From SVEL01 sp964573715 (GTDB taxonomy: Bacteria; Bacillota; Clostridia; Lachnospirales; Lachnospiraceae): a stretch of 8,056 bases of DNA. The notes under the pieces were generated by a model. It saw only the letters and a list, made by a program, of their open reading frames with translations. It searched no databases and was not told the DNA's origin. Positions 1 to 6,904 of the stretch are shown here, one piece after another (within the stretch, counting starts at the first letter, position 1; each line of letters opens with the position of its first letter). The position numbers and the translations under genes are program-made. Location: positions 1 to 8,056 of the forward strand of contig CAZNKR010000066.1 in assembly GCA_964573715.1 (NCBI GenBank), written 5' to 3'.

Positions 1-100
1 ATACTTTTTTATGTTTTGTACTTTTTTATGTTTTATACTTTTTTATGTTTTATACTATTTTATGTTTGTACTATTATAAATTTGTTCTATTTTTAGTTTT
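1..100. repeat. 17-bp tandem repeat array, cut by the window edge
   Basis: Three nearly perfect 17-bp units lie at 1-17, 18-34 and 35-51. They read (a/g)tacttttttatgtttt and differ only at the first base. They are followed by three decayed copies at 52-67, 68-83 and 84-100 that keep the g/a-t-(a/t)-c-t start and the T-rich body. The array begins outside the window, so its full size is unknown. It starts four bases beyond the stop codon of the histidine kinase gene, so kinase read-through transcripts would carry A-rich copies. It contains no hairpin that would act as a terminator. A role as regulator binding sites or as simple slippage-prone sequence cannot be separated here. Confidence 0.85.
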
Positions 101-103
101 GTT

Positions 104-1414
104 CTACTCCTTAATATTCTCAATTGGCAACATAACAGTTACAATGAAATAATTATCTTTTTCATCTATGTTTATATATCCTTCTAATCTACTAACAGTA
201 TTTTTTACACTTTTAATTCCCATTCCATGATTTCCACTATTGCTTTTGCTTGTATGTAACTCTTTATTATTTATAAGTACTGATTCATTAATAAAATTTG
301 CAATTTCAAACATAATGGTCTCTCCATCTTGTTGAAGTGCCATTCTAATAAATCTATTGTCCTTGATAATCTTTTTTTCGGCATCAATAGCATTGTCAAA
401 TAAATTCAAAAGTAATATTACAACATCCATTGAAATTGTATCTGGGATAGTACCACTTACTAGTATTTCCGTTTGAATACTGTTTTGCTGACATTCTGAA
501 AGCTTTCCGTTTATTGCAGCATTCAAGTATCCATTTGATATATTTACTATATCAACCTTTGCAAGTTGGGTATCCGTTATTTTCTTCATTTCATATATAA
601 CTTCATCAATTTGACCATTTTTAAGCATCTCTCCCATTGTTACAAAGTAATGCTTAAGATTATGTCTCATGGTTCTTGCTTCTTCATATAATTCACTTGT
701 TCTTTCAACCAATCGGGTTTGCTCACTTATTTGCATAGTTAATAACTCATTTTCAATTTCAACTTTATTATCCCTATTCATTTTTCTAACAAGAAATAAT
801 GTTGCCACATTTGAAATTATAAGCATTAACATAATTACCAAAATAATGACCTTATCCTGATGTGGTATGTCCTTATTTTTCATAATTTCTCCACTAAGAC
901 AAACACCAAAGAAAATCATTACATAATAAAAAACAATGTATATCCACTGGTACAATTTAAATCTTCCTAGTTTATTAACAAAATTTGCAGCCAAAAGACC
1001 TATTAAAAGCTCTGTAAGTTTTACTACCGAAACTATCAAAATATAGTATGGACTGTCTGCGCTTAGCATTTCATCCATTGGCATCCCTAGTATCAGCTGC
1101 ATAATTGATAAATAAGATATGGAAATTACTCCATATCCAAGATTAATACATATACCCATTAATAAGCCTTTTAAGTATTTTGTTTCTAATACTTTATAGC
1201 AAAACATCGAAATAAGGAATATACTGATTGTGGTTTGTAAAAGGAAATAATGCTGCAAATATCTTGATTGAATAAACATCAATATGTAAAAGATAAATAT
1301 TAGATATGTTTCTTTGATTTTTCTCTGTTTAAGACATTTTGCAGAAATATACAAGCTTAGAAAGCTTTCTATAAGACATGAAACTATATCCACTACATTA
1401 TTTAGTATTTCCAT
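104..1414 (-). CDS. AgrC-like sensor histidine kinase (GHKL ATPase)
   Basis: This 436-residue membrane sensor kinase probably phosphorylates the response regulator encoded just upstream. The first ~210 residues form six or seven hydrophobic membrane segments (about 7-26, 36-50, 58-73, 82-108, 122-145, 156-175 and 188-209), as in peptide-sensing AgrC-type kinases. A helical linker (215-247) leads to the phospho-acceptor box RHNLKHY with His251. The ATPase domain follows, with N-box NLFDNAIDA (337-345) and G-box GNHGMGIKSVK (394-404). The D-box GxD motif typical of other kinases is not evident, as is usual for HPK10/GHKL kinases. The start is supported by GAGG and AAAGGA sequences 4-14 bases upstream of the ATG, which sits inside the end of the regulator gene. 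The two overlap by 17 bp, implying translational coupling. No AgrB or AgrD partner is in the window, so the signal is unknown. Confidence 0.93.
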   Translation of the reverse strand: MEILNNVVDIVSCLIESFLSLYISAKCLKQRKIKETYLIFIFYILMFIQSRYLQHYFLLQTTISIFLISMFCYKVLETKYLKGLLMGICINLGYGVISISYLSIMQLILGMPMDEMLSADSPYYILIVSVVKLTELLIGLLAANFVNKLGRFKLYQWIYIVFYYVMIFFGVCLSGEIMKNKDIPHQDKVIILVIMLMLIISNVATLFLVRKMNRDNKVEIENELLTMQISEQTRLVERTSELYEEARTMRHNLKHYFVTMGEMLKNGQIDEVIYEMKKITDTQLAKVDIVNISNGYLNAAINGKLSECQQNSIQTEILVSGTIPDTISMDVVILLLNLFDNAIDAEKKIIKDNRFIRMALQQDGETIMFEIANFINESVLINNKELHTSKSNSGNHGMGIKSVKNTVSRLEGYINIDEKDNYFIVTVMLPIENIKE

Positions 1415-2120
1415 AAATCCTTTTCCTCTTGTATTCGTAATATTCTTTTCTAATTATGTCTGACATTCCCCTTTTAATCGGGAAATTTTCTCCTGTATAC
1501 AGGATTACTTCTCCATTATTAATTTTAGATATGCATGCCATATTAATAATAAAGCTTCTCTGCACTCTAATAAATCCGTATTTGTAAAGCTTCATTTCAA
1601 GCTCACTAATTGTTGATCTAACTTTATGTTCTCCTAGTTTGGTAAATACCGAAGCATAATGCTTATCTGACTCGATAAATTTTATATTCTTAATAATTAT
1701 CTTAATAATATTTCCATTTTCAATAAATTCTAATTCCGTATTATTGGTAATATATTTTTCAACATATGCAGAAATTGCCTCTATCAGCTCGTTATGTATT
1801 TTAGATTTTCTAAGGAATCTAAAGGGAGCATAATGTATAGACTGAAAAACTAAATCTTCACGATTTGTCAAAAATATAATATCTATATCGTCATAAATAT
1901 TTCGTAATTCTTCGGCAACTTCTATACCATTTTTCTTTGGCATATCAATATCTAGAAAAATAACGTCAATATGTTTATTTAAAATAATTTTCTTATAATC
2001 ATCAACATTATTCAAGGTATACAAGTTATAATCCTTGTATGCTTTATCTAAGTAATCTTTTACGATATCTGAAATAATATTGCTAAATTCCACATCATCA
2101 TCATAAATAGCTACTTCCAT
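1398..2120 (-). CDS. AgrA-like response regulator with LytTR DNA-binding domain
   Basis: This 240-residue transcription regulator has an N-terminal receiver domain (1-~120). The acidic pocket is Asp7-Asp9, the phospho-acceptor is Asp57 in FLDIDMP, the switch residue is Thr85 in IIFLTN, and Lys105 lies in the FLRKS segment. The C-terminal half (about 130-235) is a LytTR domain with the family hallmark FIRVQRSFIINMACI (183-197). LytTR proteins bind pairs of short direct repeats upstream of their targets. It is the first gene of the pair, the reverse of the staphylococcal agrBDCA order, and its stop overlaps the kinase start. AAGGAGG lies six bases before the ATG, so the start is secure. A well-formed promoter precedes it. 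Confidence 0.95.
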   Translation of the reverse strand: MEVAIYDDDVEFSNIISDIVKDYLDKAYKDYNLYTLNNVDDYKKIILNKHIDVIFLDIDMPKKNGIEVAEELRNIYDDIDIIFLTNREDLVFQSIHYAPFRFLRKSKIHNELIEAISAYVEKYITNNTELEFIENGNIIKIIIKNIKFIESDKHYASVFTKLGEHKVRSTISELEMKLYKYGFIRVQRSFIINMACISKINNGEVILYTGENFPIKRGMSDIIRKEYYEYKRKRIYGNTK

Positions 2121-2152
2121 CTTTATCCTCCTTCACGTAATTTATAATTATT

Positions 2153-2181
2153 ATTTTACACGCAAACAAGGATACTTTCAA
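2153..2181 (-). promoter_or_regulatory. sigma-A-type promoter for the two-component pair
   Basis: On the minus strand this is TTGAAA (2176-2181), 17 bases, then TAAAAT (2153-2158). It lies about 33 bases before the regulator ATG, leaving a leader of about 26 nt that ends in AAGGAGG. No terminator hairpin separates it from the upstream nuclease gene, so read-through from the five-gene operon may add to expression. Three TTTGC words sit in this region at spacings of 18 and 20 bases, but they are too short to call operators. Confidence 0.65.
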
Positions 2182-2219
2182 GCAAATTTAAAAACTATTG
2201 CAAACCTTTTATAATCCAA

Positions 2220-2711
2220 TTAATTAGCCTGATCTCTTAATTTTTCCAAGATTTCTCTATCCCATAATTCTACAACTTCGTTGTCCTTTGCCAACTGTAT
2301 TGCCTGTTTAGTAAAGGTATTATTAGTCACCACGATTGCGCTCTCACAATCATAATGCTTCATTGCAGAAATAACCTCTTGTACCGCCTTTAGCCCAACA
2401 GGTCTTTGGTACCGCTTGCATTGAATTGCAATTCTTTCCTCACCTGCTGTTGCAATAATATCTGCACCGTAATCTCCCGATGTAACTGTCATTTCTTCTA
2501 TGTCATAACCGTTCCCTATGAGTACTGCTGCCACAAATTTTTCAAATTCTCTTCCATCCATATTGTCTACTTCCTGCATTGTACGGTCTGCATCTTTAGG
2601 TGTCATTTTCATTACCTTTAAAAGCCATCTGCAGAACATAAAAAGCAGCAGTATAACTACTGCTGCAACTATATATACGTACAAGGAATTATTAATAAAT
2701 ATTTTTTCCAT
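2220..2711 (-). CDS. Membrane-anchored Mrr-type restriction endonuclease-domain protein
   Basis: This 163-residue protein has one N-terminal membrane segment (about 10-33) and then a cytoplasmic Mrr_cat nuclease fold (about 50-160). The signature is complete: MDGREFEKFVA (51-61), SGDYGADII with catalytic Asp84, and the AIQCKRY strand with Gln97 and Lys99 (the QxK motif), followed by AVQEV and the AIVVTNNTFTKQA segment. An active metal-dependent DNA nuclease is therefore plausible. No methyltransferase or specificity partner is present, so it is not a classical restriction system. Small membrane-tethered Mrr proteins of this type are widespread in Bacillota, and their role is generally unknown. 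The ATG lies 3 nt after the PopT stop, with AAGGA inside the PopT end, which suggests coupling. It is the last gene of the operon. Confidence 0.9.
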   Translation of the reverse strand: MEKIFINNSLYVYIVAAVVILLLFMFCRWLLKVMKMTPKDADRTMQEVDNMDGREFEKFVAAVLIGNGYDIEEMTVTSGDYGADIIATAGEERIAIQCKRYQRPVGLKAVQEVISAMKHYDCESAIVVTNNTFTKQAIQLAKDNEVVELWDREILEKLRDQAN

Positions 2712-2714
2712 ATA

Positions 2715-3602
2715 CTATGCTTCCTTTTTATCAAAAACCTTCTTTAGAACCTGTATTCCTATAATAACTGCTGCTCCAATTATAAAAAATAAAATATCAA
2801 ATGTTTCAAAGCTTAATGCTGGTTTTGGATTATCATTGAGTGATGTTGGTCCCATAACAATTGCATAAAACGAACCAATCATCATGCCTATAATAGTATA
2901 CATAATAGCACTACGATGTTTATCTAACAAGAACTTTAGTCCCTTAACAACAGTAAGTACACCTGCAATCATACCAAATCCAAAAATACATAAGGCTGGA
3001 ACATATTTAAATTCCACATGAAAAAAACCAGAAATTGCAGTCATAACAGCCTGATATAGTCCAAATACTACAAGAATTGTTGAGCCTGAAATTCCCGGCA
3101 ACACCATAGCAGAAATAGCGCACATCGCTCCTACGAATAGAAAGATTCCACTAGTAAAAGAAAAATTGCCCCAGGATAAATCATTAATTCCACTTGCATT
3201 TGTTGATAAATAAGTAACTGCCACAACCAAGGCAATACCAAACAACGCAAAAATAAAATTCTTGTATTTTCCTTTAAATGAATCCTTTTCCTCCATAACA
3301 ATAAGGGGGATTGCAAAAACTATAAATCCAACAAATAATGAGCTTATAGAATATATGTGTTTTTCAAAAACTGCTTTTATAACAATGGATGCCATTGCCA
3401 TACCAACAATCCAACCACTACCTAGCTTCAATAGGAAAAATATAGCTTTTTTTCTTTTCTCTTTATCCTTTGAAACAATATTATTTAACGAACCAATAAA
3501 ATCATCATACAGGCCTAATAAAAAGGCAATTGTTCCACCTGATACACCTGGAACGCTATCTGCAAGTGCCATTAAAAATCCGCCTAAAATTTTAATTAAC
3601 AT
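2715..3602 (-). CDS. popT: DUF368 / PopT-type undecaprenyl-phosphate translocase
   Basis: This 295-residue polytopic membrane protein has both DUF368 signatures: ADSVPGVSGGTIAFLLG near the N terminus (14-30) and LPGISGSTILVVFGLY in the middle (168-183). The two related Pro-Gly-x-Ser-Gly hairpins fit an internal inverted repeat. DUF368 proteins (PopT) have been shown in other bacteria to return undecaprenyl phosphate across the cytoplasmic membrane for reuse in wall and surface-polymer synthesis. Several further hydrophobic segments follow, ending in a charged tail, KKVFDKKEA. Length is normal for the family. AAGGAG lies ten bases before the ATG, and the gene starts 4 nt after the hisC stop. 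The function is taken from the family. Nothing here shows substrate directly. Confidence 0.93.
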   Translation of the reverse strand: MLIKILGGFLMALADSVPGVSGGTIAFLLGLYDDFIGSLNNIVSKDKEKRKKAIFFLLKLGSGWIVGMAMASIVIKAVFEKHIYSISSLFVGFIVFAIPLIVMEEKDSFKGKYKNFIFALFGIALVVAVTYLSTNASGINDLSWGNFSFTSGIFLFVGAMCAISAMVLPGISGSTILVVFGLYQAVMTAISGFFHVEFKYVPALCIFGFGMIAGVLTVVKGLKFLLDKHRSAIMYTIIGMMIGSFYAIVMGPTSLNDNPKPALSFETFDILFFIIGAAVIIGIQVLKKVFDKKEA

Positions 3603-3606
3603 CTAA

Positions 3607-4668
3607 TTAATTCTCCTTAATAAATTGGTCTACATAGCTTAAAAAAGTATTCATTTCTTCATCAGTACCTATACTAATTCTAATATAATCCTTAATATCT
3701 GGATTATTCCAGTGTCTAACATATACATCTTTAGTTCTTAAATACTCAAACAATTTTGTTATATCCAAAGTTTTTGAAGTTGCAAAAATAAAATTGGTTT
3801 TTGAATCAGGAAAGCTAAAACCTCTTTTTGCCAATTCTGATTTAGTATATTCTCTAGTCTTAACTACTTTTTCTGTGGTTTCATAAAAATACTCTTTATC
3901 CTTTAATGCCGCTGCACCTGATAATATAGCTGTATAATTCATTGTATATGAATTAATAGAAAACTTAACATCATTCATTGCTTTTATCAGTTCCTTATTT
4001 CCAATAGCAAAACCTATACGCATACCGGCCATTGATCTAGATTTTGAAAATGTTTGAACAACTAAGAGATTGTCATATTTTTCTACTAATGGTAAAACAC
4101 TTTCTCCGCCAAAATCAACGTAAGCTTCATCTATAATGACAACTGAGTCTTTATTATGTTTAATAATATCCTCTACAACTGTAACATCTTCCATCAGCGA
4201 GGTTGGTGCATTAGGATTTGGAAAAATTATTCCCCCATTTTCTTCATAATAGTCTTCTTTTATAATGTGGAAATTCTTATCTAGGATGGGTGTCTTATAA
4301 GGTATCTTATACAAATCAGCCCACACAGGATAAAATGAATATGTAATGTTTGGAAATAGCACTGGCTTATCAGAATTAAAAAATGTCATAAAGGCATTTG
4401 CTAAAACATCATCTGAGCCCACTCCCACGAAAATCATATCTTCGTCAACTGAATAAAACTTAGATAGCTCTTTTACTAGCAATGTAGCATTTGTATCTGG
4501 ATAAAGTCTAAAATCATTTGTATTTGTTTCTTTTATGGCCTTTTCCACTAATGGTGACGGTGGATATGGACATTCATTTGTATTTAATTTAATCATATTT
4601 GGCTTATTAGGCTGTTCACCTGCCACATATGGAACTACTAATCTTAAATTATCTTTCCAAGAACTCAT
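3607..4668 (-). CDS. hisC: Histidinol-phosphate aminotransferase (HisC family)
   Basis: This 353-residue PLP enzyme of fold type I is of normal HisC length. Visible landmarks are the N-terminal KLNTNECPYPPSP segment (27-39), the FPNPNAPT loop that holds the cofactor (149-156), IIDEAYVDF with PLP-binding Asp180 and Tyr183, the Schiff-base Lys209 in TFSKSRSMAGMRIGF, and the substrate-carboxylate Arg330 in YIRISIGT. HisC converts imidazole-acetol phosphate and glutamate to histidinol phosphate. Many homologues also serve aromatic amino acids. No other histidine gene is nearby, so an aromatic or broad role is a real alternative. The start has AGGAGGT five bases upstream of the ATG. It follows the preceding aminotransferase gene by 18 nt (17 intervening bases) and is followed 4 nt later by popT. 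Confidence 0.9.
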   Translation of the reverse strand: MSSWKDNLRLVVPYVAGEQPNKPNMIKLNTNECPYPPSPLVEKAIKETNTNDFRLYPDTNATLLVKELSKFYSVDEDMIFVGVGSDDVLANAFMTFFNSDKPVLFPNITYSFYPVWADLYKIPYKTPILDKNFHIIKEDYYEENGGIIFPNPNAPTSLMEDVTVVEDIIKHNKDSVVIIDEAYVDFGGESVLPLVEKYDNLLVVQTFSKSRSMAGMRIGFAIGNKELIKAMNDVKFSINSYTMNYTAILSGAAALKDKEYFYETTEKVVKTREYTKSELAKRGFSFPDSKTNFIFATSKTLDITKLFEYLRTKDVYVRHWNNPDIKDYIRISIGTDEEMNTFLSYVDQFIKEN

Positions 4669-4686
4669 AATGTACCTCCTACGTAC

Positions 4687-5889
4687 TTACTGCATTTTTC
4701 CAGCAGCCTTAAGCTCATTTGCTATACTTTCAAATGCTGGTAATGAGTTTACAATAGTTTCATAGGATACGCAATATGCAATTCTAACATATCCTGGGCA
4801 AGCAAATGAAGAACCTGGAACTACAAGACATAAATGTTTTGCAGCAATATCACAGAATTCTTTTTCATTATCCATAGGAGTTTTTACAAACAAATAAAAT
4901 GCACCCTGTGGTTTAACACAAGAAAATCCTAGTTTTTTCAAGCCTTCGTACAATGTAATTCTATTTCTGTCATAATATCCTATATCAGTTTTTTCGTCTA
5001 CAACCTTTGCTACTGCTCGCTGCATTAATGATGGTGCATTAACAAAACCTAGTATTCTATTTGCTATAGTTGCTGCCGTATAAACATTCTTGTAATCCGG
5101 CATTTCCTTTGGAATAACTAAATAACCAATTCTCTCACCTGGTAAAGATAGTGATTTGCTATAAGAATAACCCACAATGGTATTTGCATAATACTTTGTA
5201 AGATATGGTACTTCCACTCCATCATATGCTAATTCTCTATATGGTTCATCTGAAATCAAATATATTTCTGTTCCAAACTCTTTTTGTTTTTCTTCCATAA
5301 TAGAAGCAATCTGCTTAATAATCTCTTCTGAGTAAACTACCCCAGTTGGATTATTAGGATTATTAAGAATTACTGCCTTTGTCTTTGGTGATAATTTTGT
5401 TTTAAATTCTAAAAGATTTGGCATAAAATCTGTTGTATTAGGAGATATTTCAACAAGCTTTGCTTGGTGATTACTAATATACGCTCTATATTCAAGAAAA
5501 TACGGAGCAAAAACAATAACCTCGTCTTCCGGATTAATTATTGCCTTAAGAATAACATTTAGTCCACCCGCTGCTCCTACTGTCATAATTAAGTTGTCTT
5601 TTGAAAAGCTTGTATCAAATCTTTTGTTTAATGAATTTGCAATTGTTTCTCTAACATCCTCATATCCAGCATTACTCATATATCCATGGACTAATGTTGA
5701 CTTTTCCTCATCAATAACTGTCTTTATAGCATCATTAAGAGCCTTTGGGGCAGGCACATTAGGATTTCCTAGGCTAAAATCAAAAACTTTATCACGACCA
5801 TATATAGATGCTAGTCGATTACCCTCTTCAAACATTGCCCTAATGGCGGAATTATTATTTACAAAACCTTTCATTTTTTCTGCAATCAT
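4687..5889 (-). CDS. Class I/II PLP-dependent aminotransferase (aspartate aminotransferase-like)
   Basis: This 400-residue fold-type I aminotransferase belongs to the AspB/PatA-like group. Landmarks are FSLGNPNVPAP (38-48), NNPNNPTGVVYS (176-187), SDEPYRELAYD with PLP-binding Asp214 and Tyr217, the Schiff-base Lys245 in YSYSKSLSLPGERIGYL, and Arg369 in YVRIAY, which should bind the alpha-carboxylate of the substrate. The exact amino-acid substrate cannot be read from the sequence. Aspartate, aromatic or alanine-type activity is possible. AGAGGA lies about eight bases before the ATG. It sits second in the operon, 24 nt after the zinc-ribbon gene and just before hisC. The two adjacent aminotransferases belong to different subfamilies and do not look like a recent duplication. 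Confidence 0.9.
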   Translation of the reverse strand: MIAEKMKGFVNNNSAIRAMFEEGNRLASIYGRDKVFDFSLGNPNVPAPKALNDAIKTVIDEEKSTLVHGYMSNAGYEDVRETIANSLNKRFDTSFSKDNLIMTVGAAGGLNVILKAIINPEDEVIVFAPYFLEYRAYISNHQAKLVEISPNTTDFMPNLLEFKTKLSPKTKAVILNNPNNPTGVVYSEEIIKQIASIMEEKQKEFGTEIYLISDEPYRELAYDGVEVPYLTKYYANTIVGYSYSKSLSLPGERIGYLVIPKEMPDYKNVYTAATIANRILGFVNAPSLMQRAVAKVVDEKTDIGYYDRNRITLYEGLKKLGFSCVKPQGAFYLFVKTPMDNEKEFCDIAAKHLCLVVPGSSFACPGYVRIAYCVSYETIVNSLPAFESIANELKAAGKMQ

Positions 5890-5913
5890 TACAAAATCCT
5901 CTTTTCTAGAATG

Positions 5914-6423
5914 CTAAATATTATCTTTATTAATAAAGTGCATTGTTCCTTTCATATCTTGTTGAACGTTAATACTTCCATGGATATGACTTTCTTTATT
6001 GAGCTCATCATTAATTTGAAGGAGAGCACATTTATTACAGTATTGCCCTTTTTCAATAGGTGTATGGCAAATAATGCATTTTCTCTGTCTTTTTATAGTT
6101 TCAAATCTACCATCTTTAATAAAAATATCAATTAATCTTTTTGGAACCTTTGTGATTTCTGAAATTTCAAACATACTGTAGTTAGATCCATATTTGTCTA
6201 CAAATTCTCTAACTCTTCCATACTCATTTAGAAACTCGCTTCCACATCTTTTACACTTGTATTTGCCAAGTCCTTCATACACATAATCCTCACCGCACTC
6301 ACATTTTTCTGGTTTTGTGAGATAGGCTTCAACATCTAAAAGGACCTCTTCGGTTTCATTTTCTTTGCTTTTTTGCTCATGTCTTTCTGCTACTGAAAGC
6401 ACTTTTTTCTTCTTTTCTTCCAT
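5914..6423 (-). CDS. YvyF-like double zinc-ribbon / helix-turn-helix protein
   Basis: This 169-residue soluble protein has a lysine- and glutamate-rich start (1-27) and then a zinc ribbon (C41-x-C43 and C57-x-x-C60). A helix-turn-helix-like segment follows (about 68-108, VREFVDKYGSNYSMFEISEITKVPKR is its core region), and then a second zinc ribbon (C116-x-x-C119 and C129-x-x-C132). The order 'helical VxxFV... EISE.T.VP..LI..FIK.GR' followed by 'C..C..PI..G..C..C' matches what I recall of the flagellar-operon protein YvyF family (TIGR03826). The first ribbon is an addition or a better-preserved version of that family's N terminus. It is the first gene behind the operon promoter, and no flagellar gene is near. 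The ATG has only a weak GGTGG upstream, and no other in-frame start is available. A nucleic-acid or protein-binding role is inference. Confidence 0.75.
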   Translation of the reverse strand: MEEKKKKVLSVAERHEQKSKENETEEVLLDVEAYLTKPEKCECGEDYVYEGLGKYKCKRCGSEFLNEYGRVREFVDKYGSNYSMFEISEITKVPKRLIDIFIKDGRFETIKRQRKCIICHTPIEKGQYCNKCALLQINDELNKESHIHGSINVQQDMKGTMHFINKDNI

Positions 6424-6500
6424 AAAGCACCACCCATCTATATGTGTATAAACCTATTATTTAAATGTTTTTTAACTACACCATTTTAAAACTGTAAAAA

Positions 6501-6529
6501 ATTTTACCATAAATATATCTAACTAACAA
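6501..6529 (-). promoter_or_regulatory. Promoter of the five-gene operon (6423 to 2220)
   Basis: On the minus strand this is TTGTTA (6524-6529), 17 bases, then TAAAAT (6501-6506). Transcription should begin near 6494, giving a leader of about 70 nt before the zinc-ribbon gene. The 155-nt gap 6424-6578 shows no riboswitch that I recognise and no strong terminator for the Dabb gene. There is only a short bulged hairpin at 6544-6563 without a U-run. Confidence 0.6.
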
Positions 6530-6578
6530 CCTTAAAGACCTCTCCTATTAGCTTGTAATTAGGTTGAAGGATAAACTT

Positions 6579-6881
6579 CTATTTACAATAATCCATGCAT
6601 AATCTTATTTCCATAAATGGTATAACCTTTTCGTCAGCAACCTTAACATGCATAGGATGAATTGAATATCTCTTTAATGAATCATAATCAATAAATTCCG
6701 AATCTAACATTATATCTGCATTTGAAGATTCTAGTCCATCAATTATTACCTTTATGTTTTCTAGCCCAGGTATATTTCCATTTAATCCTTCAAGGCCTTC
6801 TTTTACACCATTTTTAATATTTTGTTTTTCTTTTTCACTAAATTCTTCTTTGATTTTCCATAAAATAATGTGTTTAACCAT
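6579..6881 (-). CDS. Dabb-domain (stress-responsive alpha/beta-barrel) protein
   Basis: This 100-residue single-domain protein fills the whole Dabb fold. It opens with MVKHIILWKIKE, has GLEGLNGNIPGLENIKV (29-45) and the core strand ADIMLDSEFIDYDSL (55-69), and ends with the family signature YSIHPMHVKVADEKVIPF (72-89) carrying His75 and His78. Dabb proteins form ferredoxin-like dimers. Some are enzymes, but most of the small bacterial ones have no assigned reaction, so none is claimed here. AAGGAG lies seven bases before the ATG, so the start is secure. It follows the methyltransferase by 23 nt with no promoter visible between, so the two are probably co-transcribed. Confidence 0.93.
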   Translation of the reverse strand: MVKHIILWKIKEEFSEKEKQNIKNGVKEGLEGLNGNIPGLENIKVIIDGLESSNADIMLDSEFIDYDSLKRYSIHPMHVKVADEKVIPFMEIRLCMDYCK

Positions 6882-6904
6882 TTTAATTCTCCTTGATTTT
6901 ATTG

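Noticed and set aside
1..100. CRISPR array
   Set aside because: The units are contiguous 17-bp copies with no unique spacers and no cas gene.
669..860. 63-codon plus-strand frame inside the kinase gene
   Set aside because: It is the shadow of a well-conserved coding region, with no ribosome site and no family features.
2406..2868. Plus-strand frames across the nuclease and popT genes
   Set aside because: These are antisense shadows of genes with clear domains. Their composition is low in complexity and they have no start signals.
3131..3606. Alternative frames on both strands within popT
   Set aside because: They lie entirely inside an intact DUF368 gene with both signatures, so they are shadows.
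4535..4765. Plus-strand frame spanning the hisC/aminotransferase junction
   Set aside because: It is antisense to two intact genes and to a good ribosome site.
5594..6135. Plus-strand frames across the aminotransferase start and zinc-ribbon gene
   Set aside because: They have no recognisable domain, no ribosome site, and lie antisense to real genes.
6544..6563. Terminator for the Dabb gene
   Set aside because: The hairpin is only seven pairs with a bulge, has no U-run, and is AT-rich, so it is too weak to call.
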